Part shown: piece by piece, positions 56,778 through 64,000 of the stretch
Numbering within the stretch: the first letter of the stretch is position 1
Layout of the letters: each line of letters opens with the position of its first letter
Origin: Streptomyces ferrugineus
Lineage (GTDB): Bacteria; Actinomycetota; Actinomycetes; Streptomycetales; Streptomycetaceae
Direction of reading: 5' to 3'
Length of the DNA stretch: 64,000 nucleotides
Assembly (NCBI RefSeq): GCF_015160855.1
Contig: NZ_CP063373.1
Span: 2,852,001-2,916,000 of the forward strand
Made by a program: the position numbers and the translations under genes
The notes under the pieces: generated by a model
Seen by the model: the letters and a program-made list of their open reading frames with translations, nothing else
Told to the model about the DNA's origin: nothing
Databases searched by the model: none

Positions 56778-56984
56778 ATGTCGGCCCGTACGCACACCCC
56801 GCCCCACCCGGCGTCCACGGGCCGTGCCGACACCCGGCTGCCCTGGTGGGCCCTCGCCCTGCCGACGCTCGCCTTCATCGCGCTGCTCACGCTGATCCTG
56901 AACCCGTCGGACGCGCACGCCGCGACCACCGAGCCCGCGGTCACCCAGCTCTTCGAGCGCATACTGCAGTTGATCACACGCTGA
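56778..56984 (+). CDS. Small single-pass membrane protein, hypothetical
   Basis: 68 aa. Polar N-terminus (MSARTHTPPHPASTGRADTR), one helix LPWWALALPTLAFIALLTLI, then a signal-like DAHAATTEPAVTQLFERILQLITR tail, which could also be read as a secreted peptide after cleavage at AHA. No family recognised. ATG 56778 has an ACGGAGGCATC site just upstream. The gene is followed by the SixA-type phosphatase gene after 65 bases. Confidence 0.72.
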   Translation: MSARTHTPPHPASTGRADTRLPWWALALPTLAFIALLTLILNPSDAHAATTEPAVTQLFERILQLITR

Positions 56985-57049
56985 GCACCGCCGAAGCCGC
57001 CCGTCAACTCCCTGCGCCCCATGGCCTGTTTCATGCGAAGCTGGATCTC

Positions 57050-57568
57050 ATGAGCGTCGCAGAACCCCGCAGGATTGTCCTCTTCCGGCATGCGAAAGCC
57101 GACTGGCCACAGGTGACCGACCACGAGCGGCCGCTCGCCGACCGGGGCCGAATGGACGCGGCAGAGGCCGGACGCAGGCTGGCCGACACCGCCATCCCCT
57201 TCGACCTGGCCCTGTGCTCCACCGCGACCCGGACCCGGGAGACCTGGAAGCTCGCCGTCCACGAGTTCGAGCATCGGCCGAAAACCGTCTACGAAGAGCG
57301 GGTCTACGAGGCCTCGCCCGGCGAGCTGATCGCCGTGCTCAACGAAACCCCCGATGACGCGCAGAACGTCCTGCTCATCGGCCACAACCCCGGCGTGCAG
57401 GGCCTCGCCGAGATCCTCTCCGGCTCCGCCGAGGAGGACGCGCGCGAGCGGATGAGCCGCCGGGGCTTCCCGGCCGCCGCCTTCGCCGTGCTCTCCTTCA
57501 CCGGCAGCTGGAAGACGCTGGAACCCGGCGTGGGCACGCTGCTCGACTACTGGGCACCGTCCGAGTGA
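57050..57568 (+). CDS. SixA-type histidine phosphatase
   Basis: 172 aa, histidine phosphatase superfamily. IVLFRHAKADWPQVTDHERP carries the RHAKA catalytic motif (nucleophile His near residue 14) and the later GHNPG histidine (VLLIGHNPGVQGLAEILSGS, near 110) completes the active site; an Arg in STATRTRETWKLA supports it. SixA removes phosphate from histidine in phosphorelay or PTS proteins. No partner is seen here, so the substrate is unknown. ATG 57050 is the start; upstream frames are not coding-like. It is followed by a bidirectional terminator. Confidence 0.9.
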   Translation: MSVAEPRRIVLFRHAKADWPQVTDHERPLADRGRMDAAEAGRRLADTAIPFDLALCSTATRTRETWKLAVHEFEHRPKTVYEERVYEASPGELIAVLNETPDDAQNVLLIGHNPGVQGLAEILSGSAEEDARERMSRRGFPAAAFAVLSFTGSWKTLEPGVGTLLDYWAPSE

Positions 57569-57579
57569 CCGACCCGTGC

Positions 57580-57614
57580 GAGGGGCCCGGCACCACCGCG
57601 GTGCCGGGCCCCTC
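57580..57614. terminator. Bidirectional terminator between sixA-like and serB genes
   Basis: Perfect 15-bp stem (GAGGGGCCCGGCACC / GGTGCCGGGCCCCTC) with an ACCGC loop, 11 bases after the phosphatase stop and 28 bases before the serB stop on the other strand. Confidence 0.9.
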
Positions 57615-57642
57615 GCACACCCAGGTCGGGCGCGGGCCGGCG

Positions 57643-58863
57643 TCAGTCCTCGTCGTGCATGTCCGCGGCCTCGACCTCTTCACGGGTGACGCCGAGCAGA
57701 TACAGGACCGTGTCCAGGAACGGCACGTTCACCGCCGTGTGCGCCGCCTCCCGCACCACCGGCTTGGCGTTGAAGGCGACACCGAGACCCGCCGCATTGA
57801 GCATGTCCAGGTCGTTGGCACCGTCACCGATCGCCACCGTCTGGGACAGCGGCACCCCCGCCTCCGCGGCGAACCGGCGCAGCAGCCGCGCCTTGCCCGC
57901 CCGGTCCACGATCTCGCCGGTGACCTTGCCCGTCAGCTTCCCGTCGACGATCTCCAGCGTGTTCGCCTGGGCGAAGTCCAGCCCGAGCCGCTCCTTCAGA
58001 TCATCGGTGACCTGCGTGAACCCACCCGAGACGACCCCCACTTGATAGCCGAGCCGCTTCAGCGTACGGATCAGCGTGCGCGCGCCCGGCGTCAGCCGCA
58101 CATCGCTGCGCACCTTCTCCACCACCGAGGCGTCCAGCCCCGCCAGCAGCGCCACGCGCGCGTGCAGCGACTGCTCGAAGTCCAGCTCACCGCGCATCGC
58201 GGCCGCCGTCACCTCGGCCACCTTGTCCTCGCACCCGGCGTGCGCCGCGAAGAGCTCGATCACCTCGTCCTGGATGAGCGTGGAGTCCACGTCCATGACG
58301 ACGAGCCGCTGGGCGCGCCGGTGCAGTCCGGCGGCGACGACGGCGACGTCGACACCCAGTGCCGCCGCCTCGGTCACCAGAGCGGTGCGCAGCGGCTCCG
58401 TCGCCACGCCGGACACCGCGAACTCCACCGCGGTCACGGGGTACTTGGCGAGCCGGAAGATACGGTCGATGTTGGCGCCGGACTCGGTGATCCGGGCGGC
58501 GATGGCGGCCGTCGCCTCCGCGGTCAGCGGATGCCCGAGCACCGTCACCAGCGACCGTCCGAGGCCGCGCGGCCGGTTGTCGCCCCGGCCGGAGATGATC
58601 TCCGCCTGCATCTTCATCGACTCCGCCCAGCTGTGGACGGTCGCCCGCAGATCCCCCTCCATACCGGTCGGCGGCTGCGTCACGAGCGCGCACAGCGTGA
58701 TCCGGCCACGGGTGACGACCTGCTCGATGTCGACCACGTCGACGGAGTAGGCGGCCAGCGTGTCGAAGAGACCGGCGGTGATGCCCGGCCTGTCCTTCCC
58801 GAAGATCTTGACGAGAAGAGTGGGGATATCAGCGGAGATATCTGAGGTCTGCGAAGCGCTCAT
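57643..58863 (-). CDS. serB: Phosphoserine phosphatase with N-terminal ACT domains
   Basis: 406 aa. Two ACT-like regions come first (PTLLVKIFGKDRPGITAGLF near 14, and RSLVTVLGHPLTAEATAAIA near 104), then the HAD phosphatase: RLVVMDVDSTLIQDEVIELF with the DxDxT nucleophile near residue 190, VGVVSGGFTQVTDDLKERLG with the conserved SGGF, and TVAIGDGANDLDMLNAAGLG with the GDGxND motif. It performs the last step of serine synthesis and is probably regulated by serine through the ACT part, as in mycobacterial SerB2. ATG 58863 fits the family N-terminus. Confidence 0.95.
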   Translation of the reverse strand: MSASQTSDISADIPTLLVKIFGKDRPGITAGLFDTLAAYSVDVVDIEQVVTRGRITLCALVTQPPTGMEGDLRATVHSWAESMKMQAEIISGRGDNRPRGLGRSLVTVLGHPLTAEATAAIAARITESGANIDRIFRLAKYPVTAVEFAVSGVATEPLRTALVTEAAALGVDVAVVAAGLHRRAQRLVVMDVDSTLIQDEVIELFAAHAGCEDKVAEVTAAAMRGELDFEQSLHARVALLAGLDASVVEKVRSDVRLTPGARTLIRTLKRLGYQVGVVSGGFTQVTDDLKERLGLDFAQANTLEIVDGKLTGKVTGEIVDRAGKARLLRRFAAEAGVPLSQTVAIGDGANDLDMLNAAGLGVAFNAKPVVREAAHTAVNVPFLDTVLYLLGVTREEVEAADMHDED

Positions 58864-59023
58864 GATGCCTCCACCGTATCCGGCACCCAGTGCCCACTGC
58901 CTCTGAGGTCCGTCTAGCGGACACGGAACACTGGGTGTCGGCCGGGTGGCGGGGACCTTACATTCCGGCCACCGCTGGCCCCGTGGCTGTGCACCGGCAG
59001 GGGGCCGCCCTCCGGACCGACGG

Positions 59024-60952
59024 TCAGGAGCGCCCCTTCGGCTTTCGCGGCGGTGGGGGAGGAGGGGGCGGAGGCGGCGGGGGCGGCGGCGGTGGCCCCT
59101 CGCCCGTGCCGGACGACGACCGGTTCCCGCGCCGTCGGGGAGGCCGGGGCGACCGAGGGGGCGGTTCGATCGGGCGGGCGACCGTGGGGGCGCCGTACAC
59201 GTCGTCGCCGCGGGGCGGAGGGGGCTCGTCGGGTGGCGGGTCACCGGGCCGCCGCGCACCCTGGCGCCGCCGGGCCTCGCCGGCGGGCCGGCCGGCCCCG
59301 AACAGCCGCCCGCCCCCGGCGCCCTCGCCGTGTGCCACCCCCGGCGGTCGGGCGTCCTCCGGCTCGCCCAGCTCGTCCGGCATCCGCAGATACGGGTTGG
59401 TCGCGGGGTTCGGCGGCCGGTACGGCGTGCCAGGGGAGTACGGCCCGGACCGGCTCGCGTACGACGAAGCACCGGCACCCTCCGACGCCCCGCCCGCAGT
59501 GCCGGGCCCCGCACCCCGGGCCGGCGGAGCCGCCCGCGCGCCCGCGGCCCCGGTGGCCCGGGCCAGCAGCGCCCCCACGGCACCGGCCCCCGCGCCCCAG
59601 GCCGCCCCGAGGACCAGCGCCATGCCGAGGTTCCCCTGCAACCGCACCCCGGCACCGAACGCGTCGAACCCCAGCACCGACAGCGAGGCGTCCACGGACA
59701 ACTCCGTCAGCCACACGAGCATCGGCAGCGTCAGCGCCGTGGCGACCCCGAGCCGCAGCGCACACCGCCCGGCGAAACGGAGGGCACCCGGATCCCGTAC
59801 GCCCCGGGAATCCTCGGAGCCACCCACTGCCCCGGCATCCGGGACCACCGGCGTCCGCACCGCCGTGAGCACCCCCGCCAGCAGCATCATCACCGCCGCC
59901 GCGACGCCCAGCAGCCACACCCGACCGTCCAGCTCGGCCAGCCGCCCCAGCGTCACGGACTGGTCCGAGCCGCTGTTCAGGAGGTCGTCCAGGGGATCGG
60001 GCAGCAGGCCCACCAGCACGCCCGTCGCCCGGCCGTCGAAGGGCACGAAGAGGCCGACCGGGATGCCGAGCCACACGCCGTTGGGGGCGCCCAGCAGCGC
60101 CGCGCCCGCGATCCGCTTGGGGTGGTCGTCGCCGATCGCCGCGTACGCCGCCGCCGCGAGCCCGGCCATGACCGCCACCAGCAGCACGGTGACGAGGGCG
60201 GACGCGGCGGGCCGTACGACACGGTGCACGGCCTCCCAGCCGCGCGGCAGCGGAGTGCGGCGCGAGGCCAGCAGGGCGATCAGCAGGACGCCGGCGGACC
60301 AGCCCAGGCCGCCGAGCAGCGTCGGTGCCGTGTCCACCGTGAAGCCGACCGCCGCCTCGGCGTCGATCAGATCGCCGATCTGGTCGGGCAGCAGCCCGCC
60401 GATGTCCCCTATGTCGCCGACACCGGGGATCTCGAGACCGCCGCCGCCTCCGCCGCCTCCCGGCAGGTCGTCGAGTCCCAGCGAACTCCCGTCGATCGTG
60501 ATGACGTCGTGCCCGGCCCAGGCCAGCCCGCCCAGCATCGCCACGAACAGCGCGACCACCGCGCCCGCGCGCGCGAGGAGTTCGGACGGCGCGATCACAA
60601 CTCCCGCGCCCCGCAAGGACCGTAAGAAGAACCACGACAGCAGCACCGCGCCGACCAGGCTCACCCCGAGTGGCGCGATCTCGATGGCCGTGGCCGCCTC
60701 CGCGCCCGTCAGACCGAAAGCGGACACATCCCCGGACGGCGTGACCGAACCACCCGCCCCAAGGGCCACCACCGCCGCGGTCATCGGGCCCAGGGACCCC
60801 GCCGAGTCCGCCTCCAGCAGCCGCAGCCCGAGCGCCGCCGTACCCGCCATCCCGATCAACGCCCAGCTCACGGCGGCGATCGCGGAGAGCAGGATGTCCC
60901 CCCAAGGCAGCCTCGGGCCTTTCGAGGTCCCGACGTACGTGGACGCGCTCAT
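59024..60952 (-). CDS. Streptophobe family membrane protein
   Basis: 642 aa. Ten or more hydrophobic segments span about residues 15-480, e.g. ILLSAIAAVSWALIGMAGTA, VSLVGAVLLSWFFLRSLRGA and ALRLGVATALTLPMLVWLTE, with a Gly-rich extracellular loop (DDLPGGGGGGGGLEIPGVGD). The 150-residue cytoplasmic tail is disordered, with YGAPTVARPIEPPPRSPRP and a run of about 16 prolines near the end. I recognise the Streptomyces-restricted 'streptophobe' family, function unknown. It is divergent from the FHA-ABC transporter (226 bases apart). ATG 60952 is chosen; the open frame upstream shows no hydrophobic or conserved start. Confidence 0.85.
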   Translation of the reverse strand: MSASTYVGTSKGPRLPWGDILLSAIAAVSWALIGMAGTAALGLRLLEADSAGSLGPMTAAVVALGAGGSVTPSGDVSAFGLTGAEAATAIEIAPLGVSLVGAVLLSWFFLRSLRGAGVVIAPSELLARAGAVVALFVAMLGGLAWAGHDVITIDGSSLGLDDLPGGGGGGGGLEIPGVGDIGDIGGLLPDQIGDLIDAEAAVGFTVDTAPTLLGGLGWSAGVLLIALLASRRTPLPRGWEAVHRVVRPAASALVTVLLVAVMAGLAAAAYAAIGDDHPKRIAGAALLGAPNGVWLGIPVGLFVPFDGRATGVLVGLLPDPLDDLLNSGSDQSVTLGRLAELDGRVWLLGVAAAVMMLLAGVLTAVRTPVVPDAGAVGGSEDSRGVRDPGALRFAGRCALRLGVATALTLPMLVWLTELSVDASLSVLGFDAFGAGVRLQGNLGMALVLGAAWGAGAGAVGALLARATGAAGARAAPPARGAGPGTAGGASEGAGASSYASRSGPYSPGTPYRPPNPATNPYLRMPDELGEPEDARPPGVAHGEGAGGGRLFGAGRPAGEARRRQGARRPGDPPPDEPPPPRGDDVYGAPTVARPIEPPPRSPRPPRRRGNRSSSGTGEGPPPPPPPPPPPPPPPPRKPKGRS

Positions 60953-61178
60953 GGCAGACCCCCCGATCCGCGTGCGGCCGATCGCCGCGCATGTCCCCCT
61001 CGCGTGGATTACCACTCTCCGGGCTGGTTTCAACCCCGTCAACGGAACCAGTCGAAGCGCACGGGCGTGGTCCACACAAGGCCCGGCTTTCGGTCAGAGG
61101 GCGGAGCCTGAAATAGTTCCCGACGATGTTCGACATCCCTAGACTCCCTGTGTTGGGGGTAACTCGGGGGACTACTCA

Positions 61179-63704
61179 GTGGGGCATGGAGTGCCGGAAC
61201 TCGTACTGGAATTGAATGGACGGACCTGGACGCTCGATGTGTCCAGGCCCTACACCCTCGGACGCGATCCGCAGGGTGACATCGTGCTCGACGACGCCAG
61301 GGTGTCCTGGCGGCACGCCACGATCAGCTGGAGCGGCCGCAGTTGGGTCATCGAGGACCAGGGCAGCACCAACGGCACATTCGTGCAGGGCCAGCGGATC
61401 CATCACCTGGAGATCGGCCCGGGTACGGCCGTGCACCTGGGCAACGCGACCGACGGACCGTGTCTGAACCTCTCCGGCACCGCGGCCTCCGTCGCCTCGC
61501 CGCAGGTGCAGCCGCAGCAGCAGCCGTACGCCGCGCAGGGCGCGCAGGCGGGCTGGGCGCAGCAGGCACCCGCCCAGCAGCAGCCCCAGCAGCAGGCGCA
61601 CTGGCAGCAGCCGCAGCAGGCCGCCCACATCCCGCAGCAGCAGGGCCCCGGTGGTGGCGCGGGGGCGCCGCCGGTCTACGGCGACCGCAGCCCGACCACG
61701 TTCCACCAGTTCTCGATCGGCCGCGTGATGCGCATCGGCCGTGCCCTGGAGAACGAGCTGGTCGTCTCCGACCTGCAGGTCTCCCGGCACCACGCCGAGT
61801 TCCACTCGACACCCGACGGCCGCATGGAGATCCGCGACCTCGGCTCCCACAACGGCACGTACGTCAACGGCCAGCCCATCGCCAAGGGCGGCTCGGCGAT
61901 GCTCGGCCCCACCGACATCGTGGGCGTCGGCCACTCCACGTTCCGCATCGTCGGCGACCGGCTCGAGGAGTTCGTCGACACCGGTGAGGTCTCCTTCTCC
62001 GCCCGCCATCTGACGGTCACGGTCGACGGCGGCAAGCAGATCCTCAAGGACGTCTCCTTCGGAGTCCCGGAGAAGTCCCTCGTCGCGGTCATCGGCCCGT
62101 CAGGATCCGGCAAGTCGACCCTGCTCAAGGCGCTGACCGGCTACCGCCCGGCCAACCAGGGCGACGTCCTCTACGACAACCGCAACCTCTACAAGCAGTT
62201 CGCCGAGCTGCGCCAGCGCATCGGTCTGGTCCCGCAGGACGACATCCTGCACAAGGAGCTGACCGTCAAGAAGGCCCTCAAGTACGCGGCCAAGCTCCGC
62301 TTCCCGGCCGACACCACGGCCCGCGAGCGCGAGGAGCGCATCGACGAGGTGCTGCGCGAGCTGAAGCTCGACATCCACAAGGAGAAGAAGGTCACCTCCC
62401 TCTCCGGCGGTCAGCGCAAGCGCGTCTCGGTGGCTCTGGAGCTGCTCACCAAGCCGTCCCTGATCTTCCTCGACGAGCCGACCTCCGGTCTCGACCCGGG
62501 CATGGACCGCGATGTCATGCAGCTGCTGCGCGGCCTCGCCGACGACGGCCGTACGGTCCTCGTCGTCACCCACTCCGTGGCCGAGCTGGCGCTGTGCGAC
62601 AAGCTCCTGGTGATGGCGCCGGGCGGCGCGGTCGCCTACTTCGGCCCGCCCGAGGAGGCGCTGAACTTCTTCGGCTACGACACCTGGGCCGACGTCTTCT
62701 CCGCCTTCGAGAACTACCGCGACTACGACTGGGCGGGACGCTGGAAGGGCTCGCAGCACTACCAGATGTACGCCGCGGACATCGACGCGATTGCTCCGCA
62801 GTCCGTACAGATGCCCCCGATGCAGGCGATGAAGCCGCCGAAGCCACAGGGCTGGGGCTCGCAGCTCATCACCCTTGTCCGGCGGTACGTCTCGGTCATC
62901 GCGTCCGACAAGGGCTTCATGGCTCTGATGCTGATCCTGCCCGCCGTACTCGGCGCGGTCAGTCTGCTCATCGACTCCGGCAACAACCTGCTGCCCAACG
63001 AGCCGCGCGCCAACGGGCTGCGGCAGCCCAACGGCACCGCCACCACCGTCCTTCTCATCCTCGCGGTCGGCGCCTGTTTCGCCGGCGCGGCCAACTCCGT
63101 CCGTGAGCTGATCAAGGAACGGGTGATCTACGAACGGGAACGCGCGACGGGTCTGTCCCGCTCGGCCTACCTGATGTCCAAGGTCATCGTGCTCGGCATG
63201 ATCACCATGGTCCAGGGTCTGATCGTCGGCGGGATCGGATTCGGTGCGCGCGAGGTACCAGCGGAGGGTCTGATCCTCGGAGCCCAGACCAAGCTGGAGC
63301 TCTGCCTGCCGATCATGGCGCTCGGGTTCAGCTCGATGATGTTCGGCCTGGTGATCTCCGCGCTGGTCAAGACCGCCGAGAAGACCATGCCGCTGCTGGT
63401 GATGTTCGCGATCATCCAGGTCGTGTTCACGGGCTGCCTGTTCACCCTGAACGGCTCCATCGGCGTCAACGAGTTCTCGTACCTGATGCCGTCCCGCTGG
63501 GCGGTCGCCGCCGCGGGCGCCACCCTGGACTTCAACCTGGTCAACCCCAACAAGGACGACCCGACCGCGACCGACCCGCTGTGGGACCACACGGTGGGCG
63601 TCTGGGGCCTCGACATGGCCGCCCTCATCGCCCTCGGCGTGATCTGCGGCTTCTTCGTGGCCCGCTTCCTGCGCCGGCACGAGCCCGAGGTCATGCGCAA
63701 GTAG
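61179..63704 (+). CDS. Twin-FHA ABC transporter (ATPase-permease fusion)
   Basis: 841 aa. FHA domain 1 (about 10-100): YTLGRDPQGDIVLDDARVSW and DQGSTNGTFVQGQRI. A Gln/Ala-rich linker (about 110-165) has many QQ steps. FHA domain 2 (about 180-265): MRIGRALENELVVSDLQVSR and DLGSHNGTYVNGQPI. ABC ATPase (about 280-500): GPSGSGKSTLLKALTGYRPA, LSGGQRKRVSVALELLTKPS, LIFLDEPTSGLD. Then an ABC2-type permease with six membrane segments from about 580. FHA domains bind phosphothreonine, so a PknB-like kinase probably controls it. GTG 61179 is the start, with GGGGGA upstream; GTG 61191 is possible. Substrate unknown. Mycobacterial relatives include Rv1747. Confidence 0.95.
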   Translation: MGHGVPELVLELNGRTWTLDVSRPYTLGRDPQGDIVLDDARVSWRHATISWSGRSWVIEDQGSTNGTFVQGQRIHHLEIGPGTAVHLGNATDGPCLNLSGTAASVASPQVQPQQQPYAAQGAQAGWAQQAPAQQQPQQQAHWQQPQQAAHIPQQQGPGGGAGAPPVYGDRSPTTFHQFSIGRVMRIGRALENELVVSDLQVSRHHAEFHSTPDGRMEIRDLGSHNGTYVNGQPIAKGGSAMLGPTDIVGVGHSTFRIVGDRLEEFVDTGEVSFSARHLTVTVDGGKQILKDVSFGVPEKSLVAVIGPSGSGKSTLLKALTGYRPANQGDVLYDNRNLYKQFAELRQRIGLVPQDDILHKELTVKKALKYAAKLRFPADTTAREREERIDEVLRELKLDIHKEKKVTSLSGGQRKRVSVALELLTKPSLIFLDEPTSGLDPGMDRDVMQLLRGLADDGRTVLVVTHSVAELALCDKLLVMAPGGAVAYFGPPEEALNFFGYDTWADVFSAFENYRDYDWAGRWKGSQHYQMYAADIDAIAPQSVQMPPMQAMKPPKPQGWGSQLITLVRRYVSVIASDKGFMALMLILPAVLGAVSLLIDSGNNLLPNEPRANGLRQPNGTATTVLLILAVGACFAGAANSVRELIKERVIYERERATGLSRSAYLMSKVIVLGMITMVQGLIVGGIGFGAREVPAEGLILGAQTKLELCLPIMALGFSSMMFGLVISALVKTAEKTMPLLVMFAIIQVVFTGCLFTLNGSIGVNEFSYLMPSRWAVAAAGATLDFNLVNPNKDDPTATDPLWDHTVGVWGLDMAALIALGVICGFFVARFLRRHEPEVMRK

Positions 63705-63724
63705 CCCCCTCGTCGTACGACGCC

Positions 63725-63762
63725 CGAAGGGCGGCACCCCGTCAGGAGGGTGCCGCCCTTCG
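63725..63762. terminator. Bidirectional terminator after the FHA-ABC gene
   Basis: Perfect 15-bp inverted repeat (CGAAGGGCGGCACCC / GGGTGCCGCCCTTCG) with an 8-base loop, 21 bases after the transporter stop and 33 bases before the stop of the convergent gene. Confidence 0.9.
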
Positions 63763-63794
63763 GCGTACGGATCAGAGGCCCGCGGCTACCTCGC

Positions 63795-64000
63795 TCAGTA
63801 CGCGCTGTTGACGTTGTCGATCGAGCCGTACCGGTCGGCCGCGTAGTTGGCGGCGGCGGTGAGGTTGGCGACCGGGTCGTACTGGCTCCAGGCCGTGCCG
63901 GGGACGTGGTAGGCGTCGAAGGTCGGCTTGATGACCTGCAGCAGACCGATCGACGGGACACCGTTCTGGGCGTTGATGTCCCAGTTGTTGATCGCGTTCG
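63795..64000 (-). CDS. Lytic transglycosylase (SLT domain), 3' end only
   Basis: About the last 67 residues of a minus-strand gene that enters from the right edge. The translation reads NNWDINAQNGVPSIGLLQVI, then KPTFDAYHVPGTAWSQYDPV and ANLTAAANYAADRYGSIDNV ending NSAY. SIGLLQVIKPTF is the conserved second half of the SLT (lysozyme-like) active-site region, and the NYAADRYG segment its C-terminal helix. It should be a secreted peptidoglycan-cleaving enzyme. The catalytic Glu and any N-terminal domains, and its promoter, lie outside the window. Confidence 0.85.
   Translation of the reverse strand, partial: NAINNWDINAQNGVPSIGLLQVIKPTFDAYHVPGTAWSQYDPVANLTAAANYAADRYGSIDNVNSAY

Larger units (their letters stand above)
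38587..58164. repeat. Dispersed 12-bp palindrome CACGCGCGCGTG (seven exact copies)
   Basis: Exact copies start at 38587, 40887, 50235, 52100, 55216, 55811 and 58153; an 11/12 match starts at 39288. All lie inside coding sequence of different genes (VIT transporter, CoA-transferase, pmbA, tldD, MFS twice, serB), on either strand and in different reading frames. None was seen in the first 38 kb. Confidence 0.6.

Noticed and set aside
63795-64000. c-di-AMP riboswitch for the terminal peptidoglycan hydrolase
   Set aside because: Some Streptomyces wall-hydrolase genes have one, but the upstream region of this gene is outside the window, so nothing can be said.

Overview
The window is a stretch of high-GC actinobacterial chromosome, almost certainly Streptomyces. 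The evidence is a very strong G/C third-position bias, many GTG/TTG starts, ATGA/GTGA 4-base gene overlaps, Streptomyces-type families (streptophobe protein, SGM_5486 mini-protein, FHA-ABC transporter, DUF3099, a Gls24/AmaP cluster, MabA-InhA-like fabG-fabI) and copies of dispersed repeats I recognise from Streptomyces intergenic DNA. The content is core-genome housekeeping and metabolism. I see no prophage, integrase, transposase, CRISPR array, rRNA or tRNA. From memory, the order cob cluster - pit - ABC-F - moaA - tyrS - fabG/fabI - serB resembles the SCO18xx core region of S. coelicolor; this was not checked.

1-14.1 kb (minus strand): a ten-gene cobalamin operon, read cobD-cobQ-cobN-ChlID-type chelatase-cobO-cobB-cobI-cobM-cobL-cbiG, the last running off the left edge. 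It is headed by an adenosylcobalamin riboswitch. Most neighbours overlap by 1-4 bases, so translation is probably coupled. The exception is cobB, whose two domains lie in different frames around an inserted GC-rich Streptomyces repeat.

14.1-24.4 kb: a PiT-type phosphate transporter with a clear PHO box and a downstream small membrane gene; a secreted GH25 muramidase; a class II aldolase; a membrane-anchored alpha/beta hydrolase; a conserved protein of unknown function; a VOC protein; an ABC-F ATPase preceded by a seven-codon, apparently leaderless upstream ORF; a small HTH protein; and an enoyl-CoA hydratase.

24.4-27.6 kb: an alkaline-shock (Asp23/Gls24) gene cluster with two Asp23 proteins, a small membrane protein, a DUF6286-like protein and an AmaP-like protein. 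27.6-32.6 kb (minus): a compact operon of SSS symporter, SigE-type sigma factor, small membrane protein (possible mini anti-sigma), GH15 glucoamylase/trehalase and an atypical SDR. Divergent from it is DUF3311-cstA with a very short YbdD-like tail gene, followed by a large perfect hairpin repeat.

35.8-52.2 kb: SURF1, a zinc-binding mini-protein, a DnaQ-BRCT exonuclease, a VIT-type metal transporter, CopD, a CoA-transferase with unusual domain order, a secreted S8 protease, a DUF485 - acetate symporter pair, moaA, DUF3099, GlsB-type membrane protein, and tldD-pmbA-tyrS. 52.4-64 kb: fabG-fabI (FAS-II), a secreted protein, a GntR regulator divergent from a CynX-type MFS exporter, three small proteins, a SixA-type phosphatase, serB, the streptophobe membrane protein divergent from a twin-FHA ABC transporter, and the 3' end of a lytic transglycosylase.

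The signals that most deserve follow-up are the split cobB, the leaderless attenuator-like upstream ORF before the ABC-F gene, the symporter/sigma/membrane-protein/GH15/SDR operon, and a 12-bp palindrome (CACGCGCGCGTG) found seven times between 38.6 and 58.2 kb.
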